DNA of 64,000 bases from Semisulcospira habei (lineage: Eukaryota; Mollusca; Gastropoda; Semisulcospiridae): contig BTPG01000006.1 in NCBI GenBank assembly GCA_036245525.1, positions 96,272,191 to 96,336,190 of the forward strand, read 5' to 3'. This document shows, in pieces, positions 22,371-31,905 of this stretch. The translations under genes were made by a program, and so were the position numbers. The notes under the pieces are model-generated. The model saw only the letters and a list, made by a program, of their open reading frames with translations. It made no database searches and was not told where the DNA came from. How positions within the stretch are numbered: the first letter of the stretch is position 1; each line of letters begins with the position of its first letter.

Positions 22371-25291
22371 AAGCCAGTGTCAGTGTATAACAATCGACAC
22401 TCAGGATATTTTGGTTTGAAGTAATCATAATAAAATTCAAGCATCAACAGTTTTGACAACTCCAGAATTGCCATACCAATGAATACTGGCTTGTCCAGTT
22501 TAACAATCTTTTTTTTGAGTGACACGGCATACAATGATGAATGAAATTTTTTATACCCTGTGTACTGCGGCTTACCTGTAAGTTTAATTGCACCCGATTC
22601 ACTTGTGACTAGTCTCACATCTTTGCGGTGATGAGGATTTTCCATTGTCTTGCCAAAACAGGCATTGTTCATAAGCTTAAAGAAGTCTTTGTCAAATGCA
22701 GTGTTGCCGTCTCTGGCACGAAGGGTTGTGTTCTTCATTATATAATCTTTCATGAAAGCACTCTGATCAAATTGAATTCCTCTGTGAACTTTCTTTAGTA
22801 CTAACCCGTGTCTGATGTAAAACTGTAGCAAGCGGTAGTGACAAACGTAATTGAATTTGTCATTTAGATTTGGCACAAGCTTAGTGTCTTCTTTTTTCCC
22901 TGTCATACTCATTTTCTCAACTGCTAATGGATAATCATTGTGGTAATCATGTAGATGGTGTGGGTACTCCAGGTCTACTTCAAAGATCCAACCCTTCGCG
23001 TCGTTTCGGTCAAGATTAATAATATATTTTGTTATGTCTGTTATGTCATACTGTGACAAATCATGCAGACAAAAGTTTTTCAAGGGCAATAACTCACACA
23101 TCGCGAATCCGTAAAGGTTATTAGCGTCAAGGTACGTAATGAATGACCTTGACCTTGAGGGGTCAAACCTAAGGTCATCCAGATATTTATTGTTGGCTCT
23201 GGCGTAGTTATCTGCTGCAATACTAATCCCTCCCCTCAATCCGCGTTCCACCATTTCACCCATCGTACGATCAGACAACAGGTCTATAAATATCTTACTG
23301 GATTTCAAAAATGCATCCCATGTCATGCCAGGACTAGTGATGTAACAGGCTGGGTCAAGTCTGTAGTGCAACAAACCCTTTTCACGGTAACTTTCAAATA
23401 CGTCTGCTAGCAAACAAACATCTGCCTTTAAGTACTGATCGTGGTAGTCACCAATAGCCTGACACCCTAACTTCCCCCATGCATCAAGAGCGTGTTGATA
23501 TTCAGAGTCAGAAATACCTTTGCCAGTTAGTGTAGAATAAAATTTCTCTTTTGGTGGCAGTCTCCTTTCCTCAAACACAACCCAGTGATCAATGTACTCA
23601 TACGGATACACACCTTTCTTAATCAAGTCTGGCTCAAAATATTTACTCGTTATTGGATACTCAGTCAGTCCTTCTGCCAGACTAGCCAATCCTAAAGACA
23701 AATGTTGCATGGAGTCATAAAATGCTAATTTATCTAACCTAAAAGTTAAGTATTTCTCAGTTGTCTGGGCAATACAACTTATGTTTTTGTACGACTCATC
23801 CACAGCCTGCATGATAATGTGTGAATCATACCCTTTGAGATTGTGAAAAAAGATTAGTAACTTGTATGTCTTGGGATCTATTTTTAATTTCAAGTTACAA
23901 TCACCATGTGCAGCACCCCTGTAACGCCCAGTTATGTGATCATGGTCACGAACTTTATCACCACTTAAAGGCTGTTCACAAATCCAACACGTCTCAGCTG
24001 TATCAAATTTTAGTTTGTCTTCTTCTGTCATCACCAAAGGCATCTGACATGTTGTGAGATATTGTACTACCTGACTATACAAATGTCTCATTTCTGTTAA
24101 AAACAGACATGCTGCATTTTCACCCCTGTAGATAACAGGCTCTGAATGCAGACCGTCTGACCTAACAATAATGTATCCAAAAGAACACACCACTTGGTCA
24201 CTTAGTTTTATAGTCTTTGGTAATGACTCTGGAACATGACCTTCATACGGAACAACCAGTGATTCAAAATCTGCATACACTACAAACGGCAGCTTTTGTT
24301 GATTCCCATAGTTTTTAAAATACACTTGACTACCAGGCTCTGGATACTTAAGTACAGTTTGTATGTCATCAGGTGACCTGCAGTGTAAAACATGTTTGTG
24401 TGCCACTGCAATAGAGGAGAATCTTTGTAAACATTTTTTACAAACTTCCTGTTTCCCATTGTGTTTTGTTGTATGTCCATGAATTAGACGTGACATATTT
24501 CTAATAATTGTGTAGTGAAAGTTATTGTCATCTCCGATTAGCAACATGTCAACATGTTTATCTTCTGACTGACCGTAGGTTGGAGCCAGAGGTGATACTC
24601 TAATTGGCTGTAACTTGTTCTCAGACACATTATCCCACACATACACATTTACAGATAAACCAGGATTTAGTTTTTCAAACAAATCTATGTCCTCTATTTT
24701 AACAGGGAACTCAATGCCACTGAAGTTGAGTTCATTTACAAATTTAGTGTAGTTAGATGCACGTTCAGGTTTTGATTTTATAAAGTGTAGTTTAGCAAGC
24801 ACACACCACATGAAACAATAGTTGTCATTGTTCTGTATGTTGACGACAGCCTTTTTGTTTGCTACCTCTGTTGGCAGTGGTATCCATGCTTTACCTAATA
24901 TAGGATGATACCTAGACTGCTTTAGTTGTAGTTCATGTACATGTCCTTCGTGCCAGCCAGACCCCTTCATTTTTGCACTGTCAATCGCCTGGAGGAAGTC
25001 TGGTAATAGTCTGTCTCTAAACACGTTCTCCACCTCCGGTTCTCTTCTTGTGTTAACAGTGTGTTGTCTTGTTGATATATACGATACAATCACCTCACCG
25101 TCCACTCTAGTGAATTCTATTTTCGCAACAATCTGAATCTTAACACTGCCTGTGATAAGATTTTGCTGTATGACAGAAAAAGAGTTTTCTATTGATTCAT
25201 AAACATTATTAGTATTGGATATAGGTAAGTTTGTTGTGTGAAACACGTTTCTTAAACCAGATGGGCCAGGGCTTTGAGCATTGTCCGTCAT
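22367..25291 (-). pseudogene. POLB: Protein-primed-type DNA polymerase B, broken at motif C
   Basis: The 974-codon frame holds nearly the whole enzyme. A zinc-finger-like CKKCLQRF...HKHVLHC lies at residues 284-304. Exo I (VVYADFES) is around 337-344. An inserted Cys/His cluster lies at 435-466 (CWICEQPL, DHDHITGRYRGAAHGDCNL). Exo II (FFHNLKGYDSHII) is at 481-493 and Exo III (YLKADVCLLADV) near 620-631. Motif A (YLDANNLYGFAM) is at 720-731 and motif B (KLMNNACFGKTMEN) at 872-885. Motif C starts as LLYTDT at the very end, where the frame stops two residues later. The missing length is not a multiple of three and removes the second acidic residue of the motif. The start follows AATAAAAATGAC. 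Confidence 0.95.
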
Positions 25292-25326
25292 TTTTATTTG
25301 TCCGACAAAATAATAAATAAAAAATA

Positions 25327-25671
25327 TTACCGCTTGCTCACCCTGTGTAATACCACTTTATTAACTGTAACACTGTCAATATAAACATTTAGTTTGCGTA
25401 GTTGTTTAAATATGCTATAACAAATTTCCCCTAACCAACCATAGTTGGTATCATCAACTTTAAAAGTAGGTGTCTTTAAATCAACTGTCATGTGCTCCAC
25501 ATTTGGATGCTCATCGACATAATCCAAAGTCACACTGTATGTAGCATATATTTCTGATGGTGCTGAAAGGCTTATGTTAGTCTGTTTGGGTAATATTAAG
25601 TCAGTAAAATGCATAACATCTTTAAAACAGTGTGAGATATCAAGCACTTGTATGATTTGTCCGTCTGTCAT
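25327..25671 (-). CDS. Polinton 114-residue protein, unknown
   Basis: It lies 35 bases upstream of the polymerase in the same direction and starts within AATAAAAATGACAGACGG, almost the same context as the polymerase start. The product is soluble-looking with mixed beta pattern (VTLDYVDEHPNVEHMTVDLKTPTF) and no recognised motif. It sits between the ATPase and the polymerase. Confidence 0.75.
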   Translation of the reverse strand: MTDGQIIQVLDISHCFKDVMHFTDLILPKQTNISLSAPSEIYATYSVTLDYVDEHPNVEHMTVDLKTPTFKVDDTNYGWLGEICYSIFKQLRKLNVYIDSVTVNKVVLHRVSKR

Positions 25672-25707
25672 TTTTATTGGACAAACAAATGTATAAATTA
25701 ATTTACA

Positions 25708-26319
25708 TCAATTTACTAACCCATACCCTGTGGGCTGATCTGTCTTTAAAATGAGCTTTAGATGCTTAGTTGATTTCAGTTTATTTTTTACATCATCACG
25801 TTCATGCTTATTTGGGATGACATCATTCTCTCTGAGACAGTCTTCAAAGCTGTCACGATCCTTACAGTAAAACAAACAGATAAACTTTAACTGTTCTCGA
25901 AAATCTTTCAGTACAGCATTATATTTCTGAGTGAGAATCCATACACTTACATTAGCATGTCTGCCACTGAAGGCAAGTTCTGCTAGAGTGTTTCTCTTCT
26001 TGACAATGTCTTTCTCTGCAGAACAGTCATCAACAATAAACAAGGTTGGCTGTCCTTCAAATTGCTTGTAAAAATATTGTAGGTAGTCATTCAGTTTCTT
26101 TTCAGGGTCGACTAAGTATATGTTGCTGTCAGTCCAAATGAATAAACGGTTGTGATAAGCTTTGTTGTGTTTTATTGTTGGACAAAATATTACAATGTTT
26201 TCAAAGTGGTGTATGTATCTTGTTTGTAAGAGGTTAAGTACAAATTCAGTTTTCCCACACCCTGTGGCACCACAAAACAATCCACAGTGTGGGTCAAGGG
26301 TCATCAAGCTCAGGTTCAT
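25708..26319 (-). CDS. ATP: Packaging ATPase (FtsK/HerA, A32-like)
   Basis: I start it at the internal ATG (26,319, MNLSLMTLDPHCG), which avoids overlap with the capsid gene and leaves 203 residues. Walker A is GATGCGKTE (residues 17-25) and Walker B is TLFIVDDC (about 92-99). A downstream SGRHANVSVWILTQKY block matches the sensor region of DNA-packaging ATPases of Polintons and large DNA viruses. The role expected from the family is to pump element DNA into capsids. The ORF is intact. Confidence 0.92.
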   Translation of the reverse strand: MNLSLMTLDPHCGLFCGATGCGKTEFVLNLLQTRYIHHFENIVIFCPTIKHNKAYHNRLFIWTDSNIYLVDPEKKLNDYLQYFYKQFEGQPTLFIVDDCSAEKDIVKKRNTLAELAFSGRHANVSVWILTQKYNAVLKDFREQLKFICLFYCKDRDSFEDCLRENDVIPNKHERDDVKNKLKSTKHLKLILKTDQPTGYGLVN

Positions 26320-26338
26320 TTTAATACACAATATAATT

Positions 26339-27625
26339 TTAATATATGTGTCCACTCAGTCTGCTTTCTGCAATATTGAGTTGTGCGTCATATATCAGGT
26401 ACAAATATATGTTTATGGCTGCAGCAGTTTCAACCTTCTTTTGTATCTGAATTGTTATTCCATCACTACCATTCTCGACAGTTCGTCCTGACCCATGAAG
26501 ATAATCGTCATCTGTACTACGCAGGTCTAGCCACAGTGCATACTTGTTTGTCAGGTATTGTCCGATCCTAACATCATACAGATGTAGATCTTTGCACGCA
26601 ATGTTTGCAGGTTTATCTCTAATCCTTCCTCCTGCAAAATACTTTGTGATCTCATCGTAGTGTTGATAAGGTAACAAACCTGAAGCGTACACTTGATTAG
26701 GGCGGCCTTCGATTGTGCAGGACAAATGTGTAATCTTTGGATTGTAGAATTTTTCTGAATCCCTTTTGTATGGACTCACCGGTTCAACAAACAACATAAG
26801 AATACCTTTCAGTGACCTAGCTGGTGTATTCAAGTTTATGTTCCACATTGGGTCGCTCTTGTCTTTGGGTATTAAACTATGTCTAATCACCCTGTCGTAA
26901 TAAATTGGAAGTCTTGACTGGTACTGATTTTGAATGAGTCTGGCTAGATCAGTGTGTGTGACAATTTCATATTCCAAGGAAATGTTAGAGATCTTGTATG
27001 TTGCATCTGTGGCAGATGATTTAATAACTTTGGAGTAGTCATTGAAAGTTAGTTCAAAGCTCAGACGGTCATTCAGTGCCCCTTGATAATAAGGCAAATG
27101 TGCTGTTAGGATTTCAAACTCAAGTGGAATGTAAAATCTGGTTCCATATGTTTCTGCTATAATAACTTCCTTTGGTACCCCAGTAGTTGTTTTGTCTCCA
27201 GCATTGATTCGAAGTTTACCAATATTATCAGATTGTATGCCTTGATAAATACGGTCTTCTCGTTCTTCTCTTGTTAGCCAAAGGTCTTTGTAACAGTAGA
27301 ATACATCGGAGTCGTCAAGACTAAACACTTCTTGTCCTTCAAGTTTTACTTTAATAGTTCTAACAATTGCTCTGCCAAGATTGTCAACTAGTGTTCTGTT
27401 CACATCTGCGTCTGATGAAAGTTCAATATTAAATGCTAGGCGTGCAGTGCCAGGAACAATAACGTCACTGGGGCCTAGGTTTGGAAACTTGACTGTAAGT
27501 GTTTGGTTCTGGTCTATGGTACTTGGATTGTTTGTGATGACGATTGATTGTCTTATGCCCTTAACACCCAGAGGCTCACGTAGTTTTCTGTATGGGTCTA
27601 ACTTTGATCCGTAAGACTGTGTCAT
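26339..27625 (-). CDS. Putative double-jelly-roll major capsid protein
   Basis: I start it at 27,625 (MTQSYGSKLD) in the AATAAAAATGAC context, giving 428 residues. The N-terminal half contains NLGRAIVRTIKVKLEGQEV followed by DDSDVFYCYKDLW. The middle has YYQGALNDRLSFELTFNDYS. The C-terminus has YALWLDLRSTDDD-HGSGR and NIYLYLIYDAQLNI. The order of these blocks resembles jelly-roll capsid proteins of large DNA viruses (rank of surface helix, mid-domain beta strands, then a final YALW-type strand and a NIY..Y..L strand). The assignment is therefore inference from pattern and from the adjacent packaging ATPase. It is shorter than many Polinton capsid proteins. Confidence 0.65.
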   Translation of the reverse strand: MTQSYGSKLDPYRKLREPLGVKGIRQSIVITNNPSTIDQNQTLTVKFPNLGPSDVIVPGTARLAFNIELSSDADVNRTLVDNLGRAIVRTIKVKLEGQEVFSLDDSDVFYCYKDLWLTREEREDRIYQGIQSDNIGKLRINAGDKTTTGVPKEVIIAETYGTRFYIPLEFEILTAHLPYYQGALNDRLSFELTFNDYSKVIKSSATDATYKISNISLEYEIVTHTDLARLIQNQYQSRLPIYYDRVIRHSLIPKDKSDPMWNINLNTPARSLKGILMLFVEPVSPYKRDSEKFYNPKITHLSCTIEGRPNQVYASGLLPYQHYDEITKYFAGGRIRDKPANIACKDLHLYDVRIGQYLTNKYALWLDLRSTDDDYLHGSGRTVENGSDGITIQIQKKVETAAAINIYLYLIYDAQLNIAESRLSGHIY

Positions 27626-27665
27626 TTTTATTATGCACAATAAAAAATAATAAATTAATAAAACA
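27626..27665. promoter_or_regulatory. Short AT-rich divergent promoter region
   Basis: Only 40 bases separate the capsid gene (minus) and the 417-residue gene (plus). The spacer is almost pure A/T (AATAAAAAATAATAAATTAA), so one bidirectional control region must serve both. Confidence 0.45.
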
Positions 27666-28919
27666 ATGGCAGCGGGAGGATTTAATCATGAAGATTTTGA
27701 AATGGATGACATGAATGATTTTGGTAATACAACAGATATGACAGATATGGCAGATATGACTGGTACAAGAAATATTTACAGTTTACGTCACGAACTTTTA
27801 GAAACCAAAGTGAACTCATTTTATGATCATGTTGGTGGCCGCCCAGACAACATAGACCCTAACCAGTTTGAACTTGATGGCAAGGGTCATTTATATTTAA
27901 ATACTGTTGACAAAGGAAAAGTACTATTGACTAACAAAAAAGACCCTAGTAGGTTTAGGGCTTTAAGTACAATAAAAAATGAAGGTGGTGTTGGTGCCTT
28001 GCGTCAACTTGGAATTGGTGGGTCTCCTGTCACGCCAAGACTGGCTAGTGTTCTTCATGACACACAAACAAAGTTGCCAACAGGGCAAGAGATTGAAATG
28101 GCACCAGTAACAAGCCTACCAGAAATAGCAAACACTGTGATACAAGAAACCTCATTTACTGAAGGACAATTAAATGATGCTATGAAAACAATAGAAGACC
28201 CACCTTTGTCAATGAGAGAGATTATGGGTTTGGATAAATCATTGCAGACAATAAGAGGTGAGATGGTTAATAATCTTGCCAAACTGGGAGAGCTTGATAA
28301 ACACATAGAACGTGAAAAAGAGAAACTGGCTACCGCAGACAATGGAAATCTTGACACAGAAATGAAAGAAAGTATTCAACACAGATTAAATGATTTGCAG
28401 ATAGAAAGATCAGGTCGGTTAGAAACAATTAGTATTGGAAGACAAAAACTGAAATCACAGGTCAACAGAATTAGAGAAACTATTCAGAAAATACTTCACG
28501 AAGACACTACTTTGGCTGAGAGACTTAAAACACTTTTCAGAGAACAGGGTATTTTAATTACTAGTTTAATTACAGCTCTTGGATTTATTATTAGTACTGT
28601 TGTGTTGGCTGTCTCCGGCAGTGGTGGTGGTGGTCCAGCCCCAGCACCGGCACCGCCACCCCCGGGCCCACCGGCTCCCACAGATCCAAAAGATTTACAG
28701 TCATGGGTAAAGAAACAACTGTCTCACATTTCAGACTTGCTTAAGAAATTGGCTCTGAAAGCAGTGGACGCTTTGCCTGGCATAATTGGCACTGTTGTCA
28801 GTTGGCTGATTACTACTACAGCAAAGGCAGTAGGGTTTATGGCAGAGCATGTGTGGGTCTTTTTGGTTACAGTAGGAGGGTTGATGGTGGGTTATTTAAT
28901 GAAACAGATAAAGAAGTAA
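27666..28919 (+). CDS. Polinton 417-residue coiled-coil membrane protein
   Basis: The N-terminus is Asp/Met-rich. Residues about 185-285 form a charged heptad-like helical region. They are followed by TTLAERLKTLFREQGI and a hydrophobic segment (about 296-316). A Gly run and a Pro/Ala linker (about 319-338) lead to an amphipathic stretch (about 341-390) and a second hydrophobic segment (about 396-412) before a basic end (KQIKK). No enzymatic motif is seen. The TM-coil-TM arrangement suggests a virion or membrane structural protein. It is divergent from the capsid gene. The Pro/Ala linker is much more GC-rich than the rest. Confidence 0.85.
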   Translation: MAAGGFNHEDFEMDDMNDFGNTTDMTDMADMTGTRNIYSLRHELLETKVNSFYDHVGGRPDNIDPNQFELDGKGHLYLNTVDKGKVLLTNKKDPSRFRALSTIKNEGGVGALRQLGIGGSPVTPRLASVLHDTQTKLPTGQEIEMAPVTSLPEIANTVIQETSFTEGQLNDAMKTIEDPPLSMREIMGLDKSLQTIRGEMVNNLAKLGELDKHIEREKEKLATADNGNLDTEMKESIQHRLNDLQIERSGRLETISIGRQKLKSQVNRIRETIQKILHEDTTLAERLKTLFREQGILITSLITALGFIISTVVLAVSGSGGGGPAPAPAPPPPGPPAPTDPKDLQSWVKKQLSHISDLLKKLALKAVDALPGIIGTVVSWLITTTAKAVGFMAEHVWVFLVTVGGLMVGYLMKQIKK

Positions 28920-28987
28920 AACCCCTAATCCTGTTAGACCTATTACCAATGCAGTTCTTTCCGACTCATGTGTGTCAGGGGTTGGTG

Positions 28988-30097
28988 TTAGATCCAGGGT
29001 TGATTTATGAGTGCCGGTGTTGGGGCCGGGGCCGGGGCCGGGGGTGTTACCGTCTGTAATGATTTTAATGACTGTACATGTGTGGTTGTGGCCCCCAAGT
29101 TTACAGATTGATTAAGACCGAGTTTTTGACCAACACCTGCAACAACTATTTCATTATTATAATTTGTTATTGTTCCCATTTGGAGTTGAAGGTCAGGTGG
29201 TAACATGTATAACCCGATGCCAACTACAAAGTCAACTTTTGATCTGGCATATCTGACTTCGTCTTGATAGCGTTGTATGCTTGATGGGAGATCTACTGTT
29301 GAATTAATTGAATCTTCAAGATTAGCAAGAAACTGTTTTTGTGCTTCAAACTTTCCACTTCCATTCAAAATGTTTGATTTTGTTAGTGATTGTGCTCCTA
29401 GTATACACCAGACATATGTTCTGATAGACTCATTGACGCGCTCGACTCCTGCTTGAGTAAACCCGTCAGATTTATCTAAGACAAATGTGGTCCAGGCGTT
29501 AGACTGTTTCTGCTCTATTGATCCTAACCAGACTTCAGATTTAGATGAGAATGAAGTGTAACCAGGGTAATAATCTTGAGGGTATTGTCTGTGACTCAAA
29601 GCGTAATACAATGTACCCATGCCTTTGTGATCATCAAGTTTTTGTGTGAAGTCATACTTAGTGCTTATGTTAAATTCATTACAAATGCGTTCAAACGCTT
29701 TCATATCCATGGGGTTGTTATACCTGTTGAAACTGGATTCAGTTGGCAGTGGGGTATGAAGTTCTGACAGTATACGTCTAAGCTGGTAATAAACATGGAA
29801 ATGATACACAGACCTAATCAGTTTGTTTGAGTGATTCAAGTGGTCTGTAAATGAAACACCACAGCCTGTAGTTGAGCATAGTATTGCAAAGTTGAGTTGG
29901 TTTTGAAACATCTGTAGTGGACTTGAAGACCACTTTCTTGCAGTAGAGTCATCTGTTATTGGAGGGTTTAGGTAATGATCAAACGGATTTGGTACTTTCA
30001 CTTGGAATAGGTCTTGTTCTGATACAGCTATGTCGAGTTGATTTAGTTGAATTATTTTCTGTTCATAAGTAGGTGCAACATTATATTTGGCATTCAC
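28988..30097 (-). CDS. Polinton 369-residue protein, unknown (possible minor virion protein)
   Basis: The product is mostly soluble, with blocks such as FNAILCSTTGCGVSFTDHL-like (near residues 70-86), VYHFHVYYQLRRIL, ERICNEFNIS, VERVNESIRTYVWCILGAQS and YARSKVDFVVGIGLYM. It ends in a Pro/Ala-rich tail. It converges with the 417-residue gene, leaving 68 bases between their stops. I cannot assign a function. A position beside capsid genes makes a minor capsid or penton-like role plausible, but no motif proves it. Confidence 0.8.
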   Translation of the reverse strand: MNAKYNVAPTYEQKIIQLNQLDIAVSEQDLFQVKVPNPFDHYLNPPITDDSTARKWSSSPLQMFQNQLNFAILCSTTGCGVSFTDHLNHSNKLIRSVYHFHVYYQLRRILSELHTPLPTESSFNRYNNPMDMKAFERICNEFNISTKYDFTQKLDDHKGMGTLYYALSHRQYPQDYYPGYTSFSSKSEVWLGSIEQKQSNAWTTFVLDKSDGFTQAGVERVNESIRTYVWCILGAQSLTKSNILNGSGKFEAQKQFLANLEDSINSTVDLPSSIQRYQDEVRYARSKVDFVVGIGLYMLPPDLQLQMGTITNYNNEIVVAGVGQKLGLNQSVNLGATTTHVQSLKSLQTVTPPAPAPAPTPALINQPWI

Positions 30098-30176
30098 ATT
30101 AAATTGAAATGCGTTTAAGAGAGTCCAGGATGATTTAAATAATTACAAGAAACAGAAGTCTGAAATACAAAATAAA

Positions 30177-30293
30177 ATGCGTAGTCAATCTCCTGTGAAT
30201 TTTGAAGAACTGAAGGCTAGTTTTTTAGAGATGGGGAAACAGATCGGTGTTCAGGAAACCACAGAAAAACTATACAATCTTTTAAACAAATAA
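30177..30293 (+). CDS. Possible 38-codon Polinton ORF
   Basis: A short frame (MRSQSPVNFEELKASFLEMG...) runs to a stop inside AAATAAAAATCAG, the same end motif as other genes of the element. The open frame extends upstream without an ATG to about 30,110. It could be a small gene, the end of a spliced gene, or chance. Confidence 0.3.
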   Translation: MRSQSPVNFEELKASFLEMGKQIGVQETTEKLYNLLNK

Positions 30294-30466
30294 AAATCAG
30301 ATTTGGTAATCGTTTATTAATGACATACACTTCACAGAAAAATGACATGCCACCTAACTATTTAACCCCATCAGCACCACCAGCACCACCTGACTATTAC
30401 TAAAAAAAGTTTTTTCATTGTCCTTGTATCTTGACAAATCTGTCCGAGTAAGTTGTGACTTAAGTT

Positions 30467-30530
30467 GTGACTTGAGTCAAGAACTTACATTTTGTTAGTT
30501 TAAGTTCTTATAAGTTCTTGACTAAGTCAC
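30467..30530. repeat. Inverted repeat inside the Polinton spacer
   Basis: GTGACTTGAGTCAAGAACTT and its near-exact reverse complement (AAGTTCTTGACTAAGTCAC) flank a short AT-rich loop. GACTTAAGTTGTGACTT words surround it. It could be a regulatory or replication hairpin. Confidence 0.55.
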
Positions 30531-30779
30531 TTAATAACTAATTATAGGTTCTTAAAAGGTTACCTGTAAAGTTATCTGTCAGTTATAAGTGACTTTGGAA
30601 AATTTGTTAACAAGTATCTGCAGGTAACTTAAATAATTTGTTATCAAGTGCATATAGCAATGTTTTTTTTGTGTGTGTGTGTGTGTGGTTATTATTTAAA
30701 TAACTGTTTTGGGGGGGGGGGTATTGGCACAGAGGCAATGAAAAAAAAATGTTCTTGGAATCTTATATTTTATATCTCT

Positions 30780-31130
30780 AACACACATATATACACGCAC
30801 ACAAACAAACACGCACGCACGCAAACACAGACGCACATACACATATAAACACATGCATACACGCACGCAAACACACACACACACGTACACGCACACATGC
30901 ACTCACACAGGCACACACACATACACACAAACACTCACACGCACACACACGCACACATGCACGCAAACACACACACACACATGCACTCACACATACACAC
31001 AAACACTCACACGCACACACACGCACACATGCACGCAAACACACACACACACATGCACTCACACACACACGCACATGCACTCATACACACACGCACTCAC
31101 ACATACATACGCATACACTCACACGCATAG
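30780..31130. repeat. CA-rich cryptic microsatellite with ~110-bp higher-order repeat
   Basis: ACACACGCACACATGCACGCAAACACACAC and ACATGCACTCACACATACAC blocks repeat at about 30,895-31,075, forming a higher-order array. All frames here are artefacts. Confidence 0.8.
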
Positions 31131-31284
31131 ACAAACAGACGAACAAACACAAAATCTTTATTCTGCATGAATATTGTAGACTCGTCCGCAAAACACCGTC
31201 AGGCTTCGCCACACCGTTGTATGACACGCGATACACAGATTGTTCACTCAAATCGAAACTGCGCTCATCGTCACGTTACTAAGA

Positions 31285-31540
31285 CCGTATGACGTAGAAC
31301 GTTAGAAACCGGTCCGACACCGTCGGACTCGTTTCTATCGTACTACGTAATTTGTTTACGTTGGATACCAGTCTGACTCGTTTCTAGCGTACTACGTCAT
31401 GTGTTTACGTTGGATACCGGTCCCCCAGTGGGGGACGATTCGCTAAACACATACGCCATTTGTTTACGTTGGATACCGGTCCCCCAGTGGGGGACGATTC
31501 GCTAAGGACATACGCCATTTGTTTACGTTAGATACCATGA
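31285..31540. repeat. Tandem repeat with internal hairpins, units of 50-59 bp
   Basis: TGTTTACGTTGGATACC recurs at about 31,352, 31,402, 31,461 and 31,520. The last two full units are nearly identical and carry the palindrome GTCCCCCAGTGGGGGAC. Earlier units have GTCKGACTCGTTTCTA instead, and one has CCGACACCGTCGG. Confidence 0.75.
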
Positions 31541-31551
31541 TTTTGAAGGCT

Positions 31552-31722
31552 TGACCAGGGCGCTGAGTAACTTATAAATCAATTATTCAGATACAATGCA
31601 AATAAACACATTTCTTTGACAGCGTGCTACAAGTGGGCTGACCAGGGTGCCGTTTTTGTAAATCAATTATTCAGATACAAAGCCAAAATCATCTTTCTTT
31701 GCCAGTGTGCTACAGGTATACC
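31552..31722. repeat. Two-copy direct repeat of about 85 bp
   Basis: Both copies contain GACCAGGGYGC, AAATCAATTATTCAGATACA and TTCTTTGMCAGYGTGCTACA in order. Confidence 0.65.
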
Positions 31723-31905
31723 CCACCGTCAGTCCTGTTACTAAAACCTATGTAAAATCCATTTTCAATTCACTTGCAAAAAGCAAGCTACTTGCATGAG
31801 GGTGGCGAAAACACCTCACACTTGGTCCACAACATTTAAGACGAGACAATACAAACATACAATCATTAGCTTCTCGTGCGGCTTGGTCATTATGGCGTTT
31901 GACAC

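Noticed and set aside
28055..28357. Minus-strand frame opposite the 417-residue Polinton gene
   Set aside because: Shadow of a well-supported plus-strand gene; composition follows the coding strand.
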